Shown here: positions 1 through 10,516 of the stretch, in pieces | How the letters are laid out: each line of letters begins with the position of its first letter | Position numbering within the stretch: the first letter of the stretch is position 1 | Notes under the pieces: generated by a model | The model's database searches: none | Seen by the model: the letters and a program-made list of their open reading frames with translations, nothing else | What the model was told of the DNA's origin: nothing | Made by a program: the position numbers and the translations under genes | Assembly (NCBI RefSeq): GCF_018847975.1 | Contig: NZ_CP072597.1 | Location: forward strand, 1,396,001-1,460,000 | DNA length: 64,000 nt | Source of the DNA: Lysobacter sp. K5869 | Lineage (GTDB): Bacteria > Pseudomonadota > Gammaproteobacteria > Xanthomonadales > Xanthomonadaceae | Direction: 5' to 3'

Positions 1-1211
1 GCCAGCGCGCGCTCGCCGCCGCGGTCGCCGGCACCCTCGAATTCGCCGCGCCCGACACCGGCAAGCGCTACGCGCTCAAGCCGTTCGAGCAGCAGGCCGT
101 GCTGATGGTGCGCCCGCGTGGCTGGCACCTGGACGAAAAGCATCTGCGCGTCGACGGCGCGCCGGTCTCCGGCGGCCTGTTCGACCTGGGCCTGTTCGCG
201 TTCCACAACGCCGCCGCGCTCGCCGCCAAGGACCGCGGCCCGTACTTCTACCTGCCCAAGCTGCAGTCGATGGAAGAAGCGCAGCTGTGGAACGACGCGC
301 TCGACCACATCGAGCGCGAGCTGGAACTCGAGCCGGGTTCGATCAAGGTCACCGTGCTGATCGAAACGCTGCCGGCCGTGTTCGAGATGGACGAAATCCT
401 GCACGCGCTGCGCACCCGCATCGCCGGCTTGAACTGCGGCCGCTGGGACTACGTGTTCTCCTACCTCAAGACCTTCCGCGCGCACCGCGACAAGCTGCTG
501 CCCGAGCGCGGTCAGGTCACCATGACCCAGCCGTTCCTGCGCGCCTACTCCGAACTGCTGATCCAGACCTGCCACAAGCGCGGCGCGCACGCGATGGGCG
601 GCATGGCCGCGCAAATTCCGATCAACGGCGACGAAGCCGCCAACGAGGCCGCGCTGGCCAAGGTGCGCGCGGACAAGCTGCGCGAAGTCACCGCCGGCCA
701 CGACGGAACCTGGGTCGCGCATCCGGCGCTGATCCCGCTGGCGATGCGCATCTTCGACGAGCGCATGCCGACCCCGCACCAGCAGCACGTGCTGCGCGAG
801 GACGTGCTGATCATCGCCGAAGACCTGATCAAGCCCTCGTTCGGCACGATCACCCGCGCCGGGTTCGAGGGCAACGTCGAAGTCTGCGTGCGCTATCTGG
901 CCGCGTGGCTCGACGGCAGCGGCTGCGTGCCGATCCATTGGCTGATGGAAGACGCCGCCACCGCCGAAATCGCCCGCACCCAGTTGTGGCAGTGGCTGCA
1001 TGCGCCCTCGCTGTTCCTCGACGACGGCACGCCGGTCGATTTCGCCCTGCTCGAACGCGCGCTGATCGGCCTGCCGAGCAAGTTCGCCGACCGCGCCGCG
1101 CTGCCGGGCGGGGCCAAGCTCGACGAGGCCATCGCGATGCTCGACGAACTCACTCACGCCACGACGCTGGCCGAGTTCCTGACCCTGCCGGCCTACGAAC
1201 GCATCGATTGA
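1..1211 (+). CDS. aceB: Malate synthase A, 5' end outside the window
   Basis: Condenses glyoxylate with acetyl-CoA to malate, the second step of the glyoxylate shunt, in the cytoplasm. The frame is open from the first bases of the window (first complete codon at position 3) and contains RPRGWHLDEKH and FHNAAALAAKDRGPYFYLPK, typical of the plant/bacterial AceB family, and ends in LPAYERID. About 402 codons are visible, so roughly 130 N-terminal residues should lie upstream. The isocitrate lyase gene follows 160 bp downstream on the same strand, the usual aceBA order, with a palindromic repeat between them. Identification is firm; only the start is missing. Confidence 0.95.
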   Translation, partial: QRALAAAVAGTLEFAAPDTGKRYALKPFEQQAVLMVRPRGWHLDEKHLRVDGAPVSGGLFDLGLFAFHNAAALAAKDRGPYFYLPKLQSMEEAQLWNDALDHIERELELEPGSIKVTVLIETLPAVFEMDEILHALRTRIAGLNCGRWDYVFSYLKTFRAHRDKLLPERGQVTMTQPFLRAYSELLIQTCHKRGAHAMGGMAAQIPINGDEAANEAALAKVRADKLREVTAGHDGTWVAHPALIPLAMRIFDERMPTPHQQHVLREDVLIIAEDLIKPSFGTITRAGFEGNVEVCVRYLAAWLDGSGCVPIHWLMEDAATAEIARTQLWQWLHAPSLFLDDGTPVDFALLERALIGLPSKFADRAALPGGAKLDEAIAMLDELTHATTLAEFLTLPAYERID

Positions 1212-1215
1212 TCCC

Positions 1216-1303
1216 TGTAGGAGCGGCGCGAGCCGCGACCGCGAAACGTCGCTGGCGACGCGAGCTTGAAATCCCGCGGTCGCGACTCGCGTCGCTCCTA
1301 CAG
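1216..1303. repeat. REP-like inverted repeat between aceB and aceA
   Basis: TGTAGGAGCGGCGCGAGCCG at the left is mirrored by an inverted copy ending GTCGCTCCTACA at the right, giving a large imperfect hairpin of about 88 bp. It belongs to the family found several more times in this window. In this position it could fold in the mRNA between two co-directional genes and alter their relative expression (inference). Confidence 0.8.
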
Positions 1304-1371
1304 ACGGACCCCGAACACCCGCCTCACCTCATCCCCACGTCGTTACGACCCACACGCAAGGAATCGATGTC

Positions 1372-2673
<1,302 letters not shown>

Positions 2674-2696
2674 AGCGCGCGGCGTAAGGTTCGACA

Positions 2697-2727
2697 CGAA
2701 GGGCCCCGCGGGGCCCTTCGTCGTTTT
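2697..2727 (+). terminator. Rho-independent terminator after aceA
   Basis: A near-perfect stem CGAAGGGCCCC/GGGGCCCTTCG with a minimal loop is followed by TCGTTTT. It sits between the converging aceA and YhcG-like genes and overlaps the stop codon of the latter. Confidence 0.85.
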
Positions 2728-3785
2728 CAGGCGTTGTCGCGCAGCCGCTTGAGGTCGGCCGCGGTCGGCAAGGCCTTGCGCAGTCGCGCCGGCAGGGCAG
2801 CGGAGAGTTTGTACTCGGCCACACCCACGGGCTTGAGCGAGTCGCGCAGCGCGTATTCGACCACGATGCGGTTGCGGCTCTTGCACAGCACGATGCCGAT
2901 GGTCGGCTGGTCGTCGGCATGCCGAAGCGTGTCGTCGATGGCGGAAAGGTAGAAGTTCATCTTGCCGGCGAACTCGGGCTTGAACTCCTCCATCTTCAGC
3001 TCGAAGACCACGAAGCAGCGTAGGTGCAGGTGATAGAACAGCAGGTCGAGGAAGTAATCCTGGCCGCCGATGTCCAGGGGGTATTGATTGCCGACGAAGG
3101 CGAAACCCTTGCCCAGTTCCATGATCAGCGAACGCAGGTGGTCGATCAGTCCGCGTTCGAGATCGCGCTCTTGGGCTTGGGGGCCGAGCGAGAGGAAATC
3201 GAAACTGTAAGGGTCTTTGACGATCTGCTGCGCGAGTTCGGACTGCCGCGTCGGCAGCGTGCGCGAAAAATTGGTCAGCGCCTTGCCTTGGCGGGCATAC
3301 AAACCGCTATCGATCTGGTGCAGCAAGACGGTACGGCCCCAGCCGTGCTCGATCGCCTGGCGCGCGTACCATTCGCGCTCTTCGGCGGATTTGACCGCTT
3401 CGATCAGACGCAGATTGTTGCCCCAGGGCAATTGTGCAACAACCTGTTGCACAATTGCCGCGTCCGGCCAGGCCTCGGCGAAACTGCGCATATATTTGAG
3501 GTTTCGCGCCGAAAAGCCGGTCATTTCGGGGAACGCGCGGCTCAGGTCGGCGGCGAGCCGGTCGATGGTCTTGGCGCCCCAGCCCTCGCGCTCCTGCCGG
3601 GCGAGGATGTCGCGCCCTATGCTCCAGTACAGCACGATCAACTCGCGGTTGACCGACAGCGAGGCCCTGAGCCGGGCCTGGCCGACGCGTTGTTTGATCT
3701 CGTCCAGCAACGTGGCGTAACCGCGTGGGGCGCGGATCGTGGGGGTGGTGGAAGCGGTTTGTTTGCGCGGCATGACGAACCGCAT
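2727..3785 (-). CDS. YhcG-type DUF1016 / PDDEXK nuclease-fold protein
   Basis: The product of about 350 residues has an N-terminal DUF1016-type helical domain (YWSIGRDILARQEREGWG, PEMTGFSARNLKYMRSFAE) and a C-terminal nuclease-like domain with the conserved PYSFDFLSL start and a D-x(n)-E-x-K type core (DYFLDLLFYH, FVVFELKMEEFKPE). The family (YhcG/PDDEXK) is found in accessory genome and defence-related contexts; its function is not settled. Two starts are possible, ATG at 3785 or at 3773 (MPRKQ); neither has a clear ribosome site. It stands alone, without a modification or restriction partner nearby. Confidence 0.88.
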   Translation of the reverse strand: MRFVMPRKQTASTTPTIRAPRGYATLLDEIKQRVGQARLRASLSVNRELIVLYWSIGRDILARQEREGWGAKTIDRLAADLSRAFPEMTGFSARNLKYMRSFAEAWPDAAIVQQVVAQLPWGNNLRLIEAVKSAEEREWYARQAIEHGWGRTVLLHQIDSGLYARQGKALTNFSRTLPTRQSELAQQIVKDPYSFDFLSLGPQAQERDLERGLIDHLRSLIMELGKGFAFVGNQYPLDIGGQDYFLDLLFYHLHLRCFVVFELKMEEFKPEFAGKMNFYLSAIDDTLRHADDQPTIGIVLCKSRNRIVVEYALRDSLKPVGVAEYKLSAALPARLRKALPTAADLKRLRDNA

Positions 3786-3883
3786 CGGATCGTGGCGCCG
3801 ATAGCGGACGCGGCGCCTTGCGTGCCCGCCGACGCCGGCGCCGTAGGCCGCCGCCCAGGAGGGCGACGGCGCGCGCGGCTCGC

Positions 3884-5968
3884 TTACTTCTTCACTTCCT
3901 GCGTGTGCGTCTTCAACGCCGCCTCCAACCCCTGCACCCCTTCGGCGCCCGCCGGCACGGTGATGCTGGAACCCTTGAAGTCCGCACCGATCGGCTGCGC
4001 GCGTCCGCCCAGGCACTGGGCGAGGAAACCCTCGGCCACCGCGGTGAACGCCATCGAGTTCTCCGGGCGGGCGAAGCCGTGGCCTTCGTCGGGGAACAGC
4101 ACGTAGGTGACCGGGATGTTCTTCTTGCGCATCGCCTCGACGATCTGGTCGCTCTCGGCTTGATTGACGCGCGGGTCGTTGGCGCCCTGGCCGATCAGCA
4201 GCGGTTTGTCGATCTGGTCGACCCGGGTGATCGGCGAGCGTTCGGCCAGTTGCTTGCGGCCGGCTTCGGTGCGCGGGTCGCCCATGCGCCGGGCGAACTG
4301 TTCGAAGATGCTGGCCCAGTAGGGCGGGATGGTCTTGAGCAGGGTTTCCAGGTTGGACGGGCCGACGATATCGACGCCGCACTTGAACGCGTCGGGGGTG
4401 AAGGTCAGGCCGACCAGCGTGGCGTAGCCGCCGTAGCTGCCGCCCATGATCGCGACGTTCTCCTTCGTACTCACGCCCTGTTTCACCGCCCACTGCGCGG
4501 CGTCGATCAGGTCGTCGTGCATCTTGCCGGCCCATTCGCCGTCGCCGGCGTTGATGAAGTTCTTGCCGAAGCCGGTGGAGCCGCGGTAATTCACCCGCAG
4601 CGAGGCGTAGCCGCGGTTGGCCAGCCACTGCGCGTAGGCGTGGTAGCCGTAGTAGTCGCGCGCCCACGGGCCGCCGTGGACGAACAGCACCAGCGGCACC
4701 GGGCGGTCGGGGTTGCCGTCGCGGTCGGCGTCGGCGTTCTTGGGCAGGCTGAGGTAGCTGACCAAGGTCTTGCCGTCGCGCGAGGGGATCTCGACCGGCC
4801 ACATCGGCACCAAGGGCTGGCCGTCCAGCGCCGGGCGGGTGGAGAACAAGCGGGTCAGCGTCGGCTCGGCGCCGCCACGGCGATACACGTAGGTGGTGCC
4901 CGGCGCTTCGGCGGCGCCGTAGGAGACCACCCAGGTCTTGTCGTCGAGGCTGCGCGAATCCACCGACACGTCGCCGTCGCCGAGCTTTCGCTGCAGCCAT
5001 TGCAGGTCCTTGCCGATCGCCGGATCCAAGGCTTTCCACTGTTGCCGCAGGTAATAGACCGACGCGGCCTGGATGCGGTCGCTGGACGGATCGGCGAGCG
5101 AACGGCCGACATCGGCGCGCGCGTCTTCCAGCAACAAGGTCTTCTTGCCGTCGGCGTCGAGCGCGTACAGCGCCGCGGTGTCGCGGCCGCGCGAGTCGGT
5201 CATGTACAAGGTGCGGCCGTCGTCGGTGTAGCCGTCGTACTCGGTGGTCTGGCTGTCCTCGAAGGGAATCGTGTCGACCACCTTCCAGCCGCCCTGGCCG
5301 TCGGCGGCGAGCAATTCGCCGCCGCCGTCCTCGCGCGCGCGGGTGGCGCGGCCGACCTTCAGATCGCCGTCGGCGAGATAGCCGGAGAAGCGCTCGCTGT
5401 TGCGCAAGACCAACTTGCGCTGGCCGCTGGCGAGGTCGACTTCGTACAAGTCGTGCCACTTCGCGTCGCGGTCGTTCATGCCGACCAGGATGCGGTCGGG
5501 GTGGCGGTGGGCGAGGCGGACCAGATTGGCGCGGGTCTTGGGATAGGCGGTGAGGTCGCGCGCCGCGCCGGGCTTGGCCACGTCGACCGCGTAGAGATGG
5601 AAGTTCTCGTCGCCGCCGCTGTCGCGCGTATACAGCAGCGTCCCGCTGCGGTAGCTCCAGGTGTAGTTGCGGATGCCGCGCGCGGCGTCGTCGGTGACCG
5701 CGCGCGCCTGGGCCGGGTCGTCCACCGGCGCCACCCACACGTTCATGACGCCCTTCACCGGCGCCAGCCAGCTCAGGTAGCGGCCGTCGGGGCTGAGCGC
5801 GGCGGCGCTGCGTTCGGGGTTGCCGAACAGGGCCGAGCGCGGGATCAGCGCGGTGTCGGCCGACGCCGCGTCGGCGGCGAGCGCCGGGGCGGCGGGCAGG
5901 GCGGCGAGCAGGGCCAGAGCGAGCGCCGCGGGCGACAGGCGCGGGCGGCGGTGCGGACGTGCGGGCAT
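3884..5968 (-). CDS. S9 family prolyl oligopeptidase-like peptidase, exported
   Basis: A 694-residue serine peptidase. A signal peptide (RRPRLSPAALALALLAALPA, then APALA) suggests periplasmic or secreted location. A beta-propeller-type N-terminal region is followed by an alpha/beta hydrolase domain with nucleophile Ser in GGSYGGYA, Asp in GANDPRVNQ and His in DEGHGFARPE. This matches the dipeptidyl aminopeptidase/acylaminoacyl peptidase group, which cleaves short peptides, often after proline. ATG at 5968 is preceded by GGAG at good spacing. Lysobacter species carry many such exported peptidases. Some class III lanthipeptide leaders are removed by prolyl oligopeptidases in actinobacteria, but this gene is 22 kb from the lanthipeptide operon and any link is speculative. 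Confidence 0.93.
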   Translation of the reverse strand: MPARPHRRPRLSPAALALALLAALPAAPALAADAASADTALIPRSALFGNPERSAAALSPDGRYLSWLAPVKGVMNVWVAPVDDPAQARAVTDDAARGIRNYTWSYRSGTLLYTRDSGGDENFHLYAVDVAKPGAARDLTAYPKTRANLVRLAHRHPDRILVGMNDRDAKWHDLYEVDLASGQRKLVLRNSERFSGYLADGDLKVGRATRAREDGGGELLAADGQGGWKVVDTIPFEDSQTTEYDGYTDDGRTLYMTDSRGRDTAALYALDADGKKTLLLEDARADVGRSLADPSSDRIQAASVYYLRQQWKALDPAIGKDLQWLQRKLGDGDVSVDSRSLDDKTWVVSYGAAEAPGTTYVYRRGGAEPTLTRLFSTRPALDGQPLVPMWPVEIPSRDGKTLVSYLSLPKNADADRDGNPDRPVPLVLFVHGGPWARDYYGYHAYAQWLANRGYASLRVNYRGSTGFGKNFINAGDGEWAGKMHDDLIDAAQWAVKQGVSTKENVAIMGGSYGGYATLVGLTFTPDAFKCGVDIVGPSNLETLLKTIPPYWASIFEQFARRMGDPRTEAGRKQLAERSPITRVDQIDKPLLIGQGANDPRVNQAESDQIVEAMRKKNIPVTYVLFPDEGHGFARPENSMAFTAVAEGFLAQCLGGRAQPIGADFKGSSITVPAGAEGVQGLEAALKTHTQEVKK

Positions 5969-6287
5969 GGGCGGTTCTCCGTTTCCGTGACAGGTCGGGG
6001 TCGAGTATGAACAGCATCGGGCCCGGGCCGAGCAGTGCCGAAGGCCATGCCGGGGCCGATATGAATGCGACCGGGTCTGCGTCGCGCACCTGTTGCGCCG
6101 CTGCAACGCCGCCGTCGCGCCCCGGCGCGAACAGCGGGATTACACTCGCGGCCGAACAGGGGGAGATGTGCGATAGGGCGCGGCTGAGCGTGGCCGTTCC
6201 TGCCCCCTGGCGGCGTTAGTTGCTCAGACTCAGGTGCTATCCTGCCGTCAAAGTTCCACAGGGGAAGTGGGGCGCGGGGAGATCGGG
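5969..6287. other. Divergent intergenic region, no gene seen
   Basis: About 320 bp between the S9 peptidase and the GGDEF gene. It should hold both promoters. I see no convincing -35/-10 pair, no repeat of the REP-like family and no plausible small gene. Confidence 0.5.
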
Positions 6288-7337
6288 ATGAATCGCGATA
6301 TGGCGGCGCCTTCGGTGGGCCGCGACACCGACAATTCGACAGCGACCGCGGCGCCGACGGACGTGGCGATGGCGGTGCTGACGCCCGGCGAATTCGAACT
6401 GTTCGCCGAGATCGGCCGCCCGCGTCGGGTCGAGGCCGGACAGGTGCTGTTCCGCCGCGGCGAACTGGGCACCACCATGTTCGTGATCGCGCGCGGCGCG
6501 ATCGTGCTCGACTTCGGCGACGACCTGGTCACCAAGCGCCTGGGCGTGCGCGAATTCTTCGGCGAACTCGGCCTGCTGATCGGCGACCACGCCCGCAGCG
6601 CCGACGCCATCGCCGCCACCGATGGTTTGCTGGTGGAACTGCGCCATGAAGAATTCCAGCGCTTGGTCGATCGCGACCCGTCCTTGGTTTCGTATTTCTT
6701 GCGCCGCGCGATCATGCGCGTGGTGCTCAACGAACAAAGCCTGATCCGCCGCCTGCGCCGCCGCAACCAGGATCTGGAAGCCGCGCTCGACAGCCTCTAC
6801 GCCACCACCCACCAGCTCAATCAGACCGAAGAGCTGGTGCGCACCGACGACCTCACCGGCCTCTACAACCGCCGCGGCCTGACCTTGCATCTGCAGGAAG
6901 CGCGCGCCGCCGGGCTGGCCGAGACCTTGGGGCTGGTGCTGATCGATTGCGACCGCTTCAAGCAAGTCAACGACGAACACGGCCATCTGGCCGGCGACCG
7001 CGTGCTGCAGAGCGTGGCCAACATCCTGCGCTCGGTGGCCGGCACCGAGGACATCGCCTGCCGCCTCGGCGGCGACGAGTTCTGTTTGTTGGTGGCCGCG
7101 CGCACCCGTCAGGACGTGATGCGCTTCGCCGACTTCATCGTCCACACCGTGCACGGGCTGCTGCTGATTCCGCAGTCGCCGCCGACGATTTGTCCGGTCA
7201 GCGTCGGCGCCTGTTTGGTCAGCTCGAAACGCGATTGGAACGACTGGTACGCGCAAGCCGACGCCGCGCTCTATCAAGCCAAGCGCTTGGGCGGCAACCG
7301 CGTGCATTGGCAGGATGCCGAACTGAGCGCCGTTTGA
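6288..7337 (+). CDS. Cyclic-nucleotide-binding diguanylate cyclase (cNMP-GGDEF)
   Basis: The 349-residue protein has an N-terminal cyclic-nucleotide-binding domain (about residues 25-145) with a phosphate-binding cassette FFGELGLL...HARSAD that keeps the conserved Glu and Arg. A coiled-coil linker (NQDLEAALDSLYATTHQLNQ) leads to a GGDEF domain with intact RLGGDEF, so it should make c-di-GMP. The inhibitory I-site is degenerate (GTED in place of RxxD), predicting no product inhibition. ATG at 6288 was chosen because it begins a natural N terminus. A class III nucleotide cyclase gene follows 23 bp downstream, suggesting that cNMP made by the neighbour may feed this sensor (inference). Confidence 0.92.
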   Translation: MNRDMAAPSVGRDTDNSTATAAPTDVAMAVLTPGEFELFAEIGRPRRVEAGQVLFRRGELGTTMFVIARGAIVLDFGDDLVTKRLGVREFFGELGLLIGDHARSADAIAATDGLLVELRHEEFQRLVDRDPSLVSYFLRRAIMRVVLNEQSLIRRLRRRNQDLEAALDSLYATTHQLNQTEELVRTDDLTGLYNRRGLTLHLQEARAAGLAETLGLVLIDCDRFKQVNDEHGHLAGDRVLQSVANILRSVAGTEDIACRLGGDEFCLLVAARTRQDVMRFADFIVHTVHGLLLIPQSPPTICPVSVGACLVSSKRDWNDWYAQADAALYQAKRLGGNRVHWQDAELSAV

Positions 7338-7360
7338 TCGGCGTGGACAAGGATGCCGCG

Positions 7361-9979
7361 ATGAACGACGCCCACCGCCCCGATGCCGACGGCCCGCAGC
7401 TGCGAACGCTGCTGCTGACCGACCTGTGCGATTCCACGACCTTGGTCGAGCGCATCGGCGACGGCCCGGCGGCGGAGCTGTTCCGCGAACACGACCGTCT
7501 GGTGCTGGCGCTGCAGCAGCGCTGGCGCGGGCGCTTGATCGACCGCTCCGACGGCTTGCTGCTGTTGTTCGAGCGGCCCATCGACGGCCTCGGTTTCGCT
7601 CTGGATTACGCCCGCGGCCTGCGCGAGATCGGCGCGGCGCGCAAGTTCGAGCTCAAGGCGCGCGCCGGCTTGCATGTCGGCGAAGTGCTGACCTGGCGCA
7701 ACAGCGACGAGGCCGTGCGCGTCGGCGCCAAGCCGGTGGAAGTCGAAGGGCTCGCCAAGCCGATGGCCGGCCGCCTGATGGCGACCGCGCGCCCCGGCCA
7801 GATCCTGCTGTCGGCGGTGGCCGAGCCGCTGGCGCACCGCGCCGCGCGCGAGCTCGGCGAACGCGGCCAACAGCTGCTGTGGAAATCGCACGGGCGCTGG
7901 CGTTTCAAGGGCGTGCCCGAGCCGCAGGAAATCTACGAAGTCGGCGAGCCCGGCATCGCTCCGCTGCGCGCGCCGCCGAACGGGCCCAAGGCTTGGCGCG
8001 ACATCCCGCTGTGGCGGCGGCCGGCGGCGTTGGTGGCCGAAGTCGCGCTGCTGGCGATGGTCGGCGGCGGCGTCTGGTTCGCGACCCGGCCGCAGCCGGC
8101 GATCGCCTTCGGCCAGCGCGATTGGGTGGTGATCGGCGACCTGCGCAACCTTACCGGCCAGAGCGTGCTCGACGATTCGCTGGAACAGGCTTTCCGCATC
8201 AGCCTGGAGCAGTCGCGCTACGTCAACGTGCTCAGCGACCTCAAGGCGCGCGACACGCTCGAACGCATGCAGCGCAAGAACGACACCGTGCTCGACCGCG
8301 CCATCGCCTCGGAAATCGCCCTGCGCGACGGCGCCCGCGCGGTGATCCTGCCGACCGTGGCCGAAGTCGGCGGCCGCGTGCGGGTCAGCGCCGAGGTCAT
8401 CGATCCGCATACCCAGACCACGGTCTACGCCGAGTCGGCCGACGGCGCCGGCAAGGAATCCACGCTCGCCTCCATCGACAACGTCACCGCGGCGCTGCGC
8501 GAAAAGCTCGGCGAGGCGATGAAGTCGATCGAGCGCGATTCCGAGCCGCTGCCGAAAGTCGCCACCTCCAACCTCGATGCGCTGCGCGCCTACGCCCTGG
8601 GCCAGAAGGCCTTCGGCGCCGGGCGCTACGAGGACGCGGCCAACTTCTATCAGCGCGCCACCGCCCTGGACCCGAACTTCGCCCTGGCCTACCTCGGCGG
8701 CGTGCGCACCGCGGTGGCGCGGGTCGACGCCACCCACGCCAAGCCGTTCCTGGCCCAGGCGCAGGAACACCGCGACCGCTTGCCGCCGCGCGACGCGCTG
8801 TACCTGGACGCGTGGGCGGCCGAATTCGCCGGCGGCCAGCAGGCCGCGGGCAAGTGGAAGCTGTTGGCCGACCTGTACCCGGACTATTTCGCCGGCGCCG
8901 CCAACTACGCCTTCGCGCTGATGCAGGAAAGCCGCTTCGGCGAGGCCAAGGTCTACGCCCAGCGCATTACCGTGCCGCAGAACCCGCTGCGCGGCCACGG
9001 CTACGACCATCTCGGCCGCAGCGAACTGGGCCAGGAACATTACGGCGCCGCGCGGGCCGCGTTCGATCAGGCGCTCAAGCTCGACATCGCCGACGCCACG
9101 CGCCGGCGCGCCAACGTCTCCGCCGCGCAGGGCGCGCTCGACGACGCCTCGCGCCGGCTCGACGGCGGCGGCGCGCGCAAGGGCTATGCCTCGGTACGCG
9201 ATCTGGACAAGACCGCATTGCTGCTCGATCAAGGCCGCTGGCGCGAAGCGCAGCGCTACATCGAGGCGGCGGCCAAGCGGCCGGTGGAAGGCAACGACCT
9301 GCTCAAGAACGTGCTGGCGGTGACCGAGGCCAGCGTGGTCGCGCTCAACGGCGAGCGCGCGCGCGCGCGCGAACTGCTCGGCGCCACCGCGCGCAATGCG
9401 CTGGCGGCCTCGAACGGCGCGGGTTACGACGAATCCGATTACGTCTATCTGGCCTTGGCCAGCGCCTATCTGGCCCAGCGCCAGGACGATGCGACGCTGG
9501 CGCGCAGCGTGCTCGACACGCTGAAGGACCGTCAGGGCCTATGGGCGACATCGAAGCTGGCGGAGATGCGCGAGATCGTGCTGGCCGGACAGGAGCGGCT
9601 GGACGGCAAGCCCGAGGCGGCGGCGCGCCGGCTCAGCGCCTTGCTCAACGGCCACGAACTGTTCCAGACCCGCGCCGCGCTGATGCAGGCCTACGAGGCC
9701 GCCGGCGATGCCGACAAAGCGCTGGAGCAGGCGCGCTGGCTGGCCGCTCACCGCGGCTTGGCCTATATCGAACTGGCCGGCGGCCAGTCGCTGCAAGCCT
9801 TGAACGTCGCCGACACCCGGGTGGCGCGGCTGCGCGCGGCGCAGGCGCTCAAGGCGCTGGGCCGCACGGCCGAAGCGGACAAGGAAGCCCAGGCGTACGT
9901 CGCCGCCTGGGCCGCCAATGCGCCGCCGGCTTACTTGTCGTCGACGGCCGGGCCGGTCTGGCCGGCTTCGAAGCAGTGA
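7361..9979 (+). CDS. Putative peptide modification system cyclase (class III cyclase-TM-TPR)
   Basis: An 872-residue protein with an N-terminal class III adenylate/guanylate cyclase domain: metal-ligand Asp21 in LLLTDLCDST, Asp64 in RSDGLLLLFE, and GLHVGEVL. A membrane segment at about 225-245 (VALLAMVGGGVWFATRP) is followed by a long periplasmic part containing TPR-like repeats. The architecture and its neighbours match the family annotated in xanthomonads as the cyclase of a peptide modification system (TIGR04510 type, recalled, not searched). ATG 7361 is preferred; an in-frame GTG lies at 7343. The 3' end overlaps, tail to tail, the peptide gene on the other strand by 49 bp. Whether the cyclase makes cAMP or cGMP cannot be told. 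Confidence 0.85.
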   Translation: MNDAHRPDADGPQLRTLLLTDLCDSTTLVERIGDGPAAELFREHDRLVLALQQRWRGRLIDRSDGLLLLFERPIDGLGFALDYARGLREIGAARKFELKARAGLHVGEVLTWRNSDEAVRVGAKPVEVEGLAKPMAGRLMATARPGQILLSAVAEPLAHRAARELGERGQQLLWKSHGRWRFKGVPEPQEIYEVGEPGIAPLRAPPNGPKAWRDIPLWRRPAALVAEVALLAMVGGGVWFATRPQPAIAFGQRDWVVIGDLRNLTGQSVLDDSLEQAFRISLEQSRYVNVLSDLKARDTLERMQRKNDTVLDRAIASEIALRDGARAVILPTVAEVGGRVRVSAEVIDPHTQTTVYAESADGAGKESTLASIDNVTAALREKLGEAMKSIERDSEPLPKVATSNLDALRAYALGQKAFGAGRYEDAANFYQRATALDPNFALAYLGGVRTAVARVDATHAKPFLAQAQEHRDRLPPRDALYLDAWAAEFAGGQQAAGKWKLLADLYPDYFAGAANYAFALMQESRFGEAKVYAQRITVPQNPLRGHGYDHLGRSELGQEHYGAARAAFDQALKLDIADATRRRANVSAAQGALDDASRRLDGGGARKGYASVRDLDKTALLLDQGRWREAQRYIEAAAKRPVEGNDLLKNVLAVTEASVVALNGERARARELLGATARNALAASNGAGYDESDYVYLALASAYLAQRQDDATLARSVLDTLKDRQGLWATSKLAEMREIVLAGQERLDGKPEAAARRLSALLNGHELFQTRAALMQAYEAAGDADKALEQARWLAAHRGLAYIELAGGQSLQALNVADTRVARLRAAQALKALGRTAEADKEAQAYVAAWAANAPPAYLSSTAGPVWPASKQ

Positions 9980-10248
9980 GGATTGTTGTAAGCGGCCGCC
10001 GAAGTCAGGAATTCCTTGATCGTCTCGCGCGCGGCGGCGATCTCTTCCTTGCTCGCCATCATCGTGGTGTCCATGCACGAGAGCTGCACGCCCTCGGGCA
10101 CGGCGTGGCCGAGCGATTCCACCGCCGTGGTCGGGTCTTTCTCGAAGCGCGCGCGGAAATCGTTATCGGTGCTCAACAGCTCCAACAGCTTGTCGGCGAC
10201 CTTCGGATCCAAAGGCGTATGTCCGCCGCCCGGTTTTTTCGTAGCCAT
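9931..10248 (-). CDS. NHLP-type RiPP-like peptide (putative modified peptide)
   Basis: A 105-residue peptide with a nitrile-hydratase-leader-like segment (LLELLSTDNDFRARFEKDP, then TTAVESLG), the signature of NHLP/Nif11-like RiPP precursors. The C-terminal part holds AYNNPHCFEAGQTGP with one of only two cysteines (the other is in QLSCMDTT). It matches what I recall of the TIGR04509 'putative modified peptide' family of Xanthomonas and Lysobacter. ATG at 10248 follows GGGGAA. It is flanked by the cyclase (convergent, overlapping) and by the SagB-related dehydrogenase (divergent, 268 bp away). The mature product is unknown and no GG cleavage site is obvious. Confidence 0.85.
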   Translation of the reverse strand: MATKKPGGGHTPLDPKVADKLLELLSTDNDFRARFEKDPTTAVESLGHAVPEGVQLSCMDTTMMASKEEIAAARETIKEFLTSAAAYNNPHCFEAGQTGPAVDDK

Positions 10249-10516
10249 AGGTAGTTCCCCAGTTCCCCCGTGAGTGCCCTTGCGGGCGTAAAGCGGCGTC
10301 GAACGCGGCCGCCCCGGTCCAGCTGAGACAACGCGACAACCCGCGGCTACAGGTCACACGCGTCGTTCAGCAAAGTCGGGTCGGCCCGACGCCGGGACCC
10401 CGCGCGGCCTGTGCGAGCCGGCGCGGCATCCATCGCCTATTCTAGCCGCGGCCGCCGCGCCGGCCGGTTGCGGTCGGCCGCGCCATCGCTCCCGCCGTCC
10501 GAGGCCCGCCGCCGCC

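Noticed and set aside
3818..6010. A 730-codon open frame antisense to the S9 peptidase
   Set aside because: Low-complexity composition and complete overlap with a gene that has intact catalytic motifs and a signal peptide.
6220..6243. TTGCTC and TATCCT before the GGDEF gene as a promoter
   Set aside because: The spacer is only 12 bp, too short for a sigma-70 promoter.
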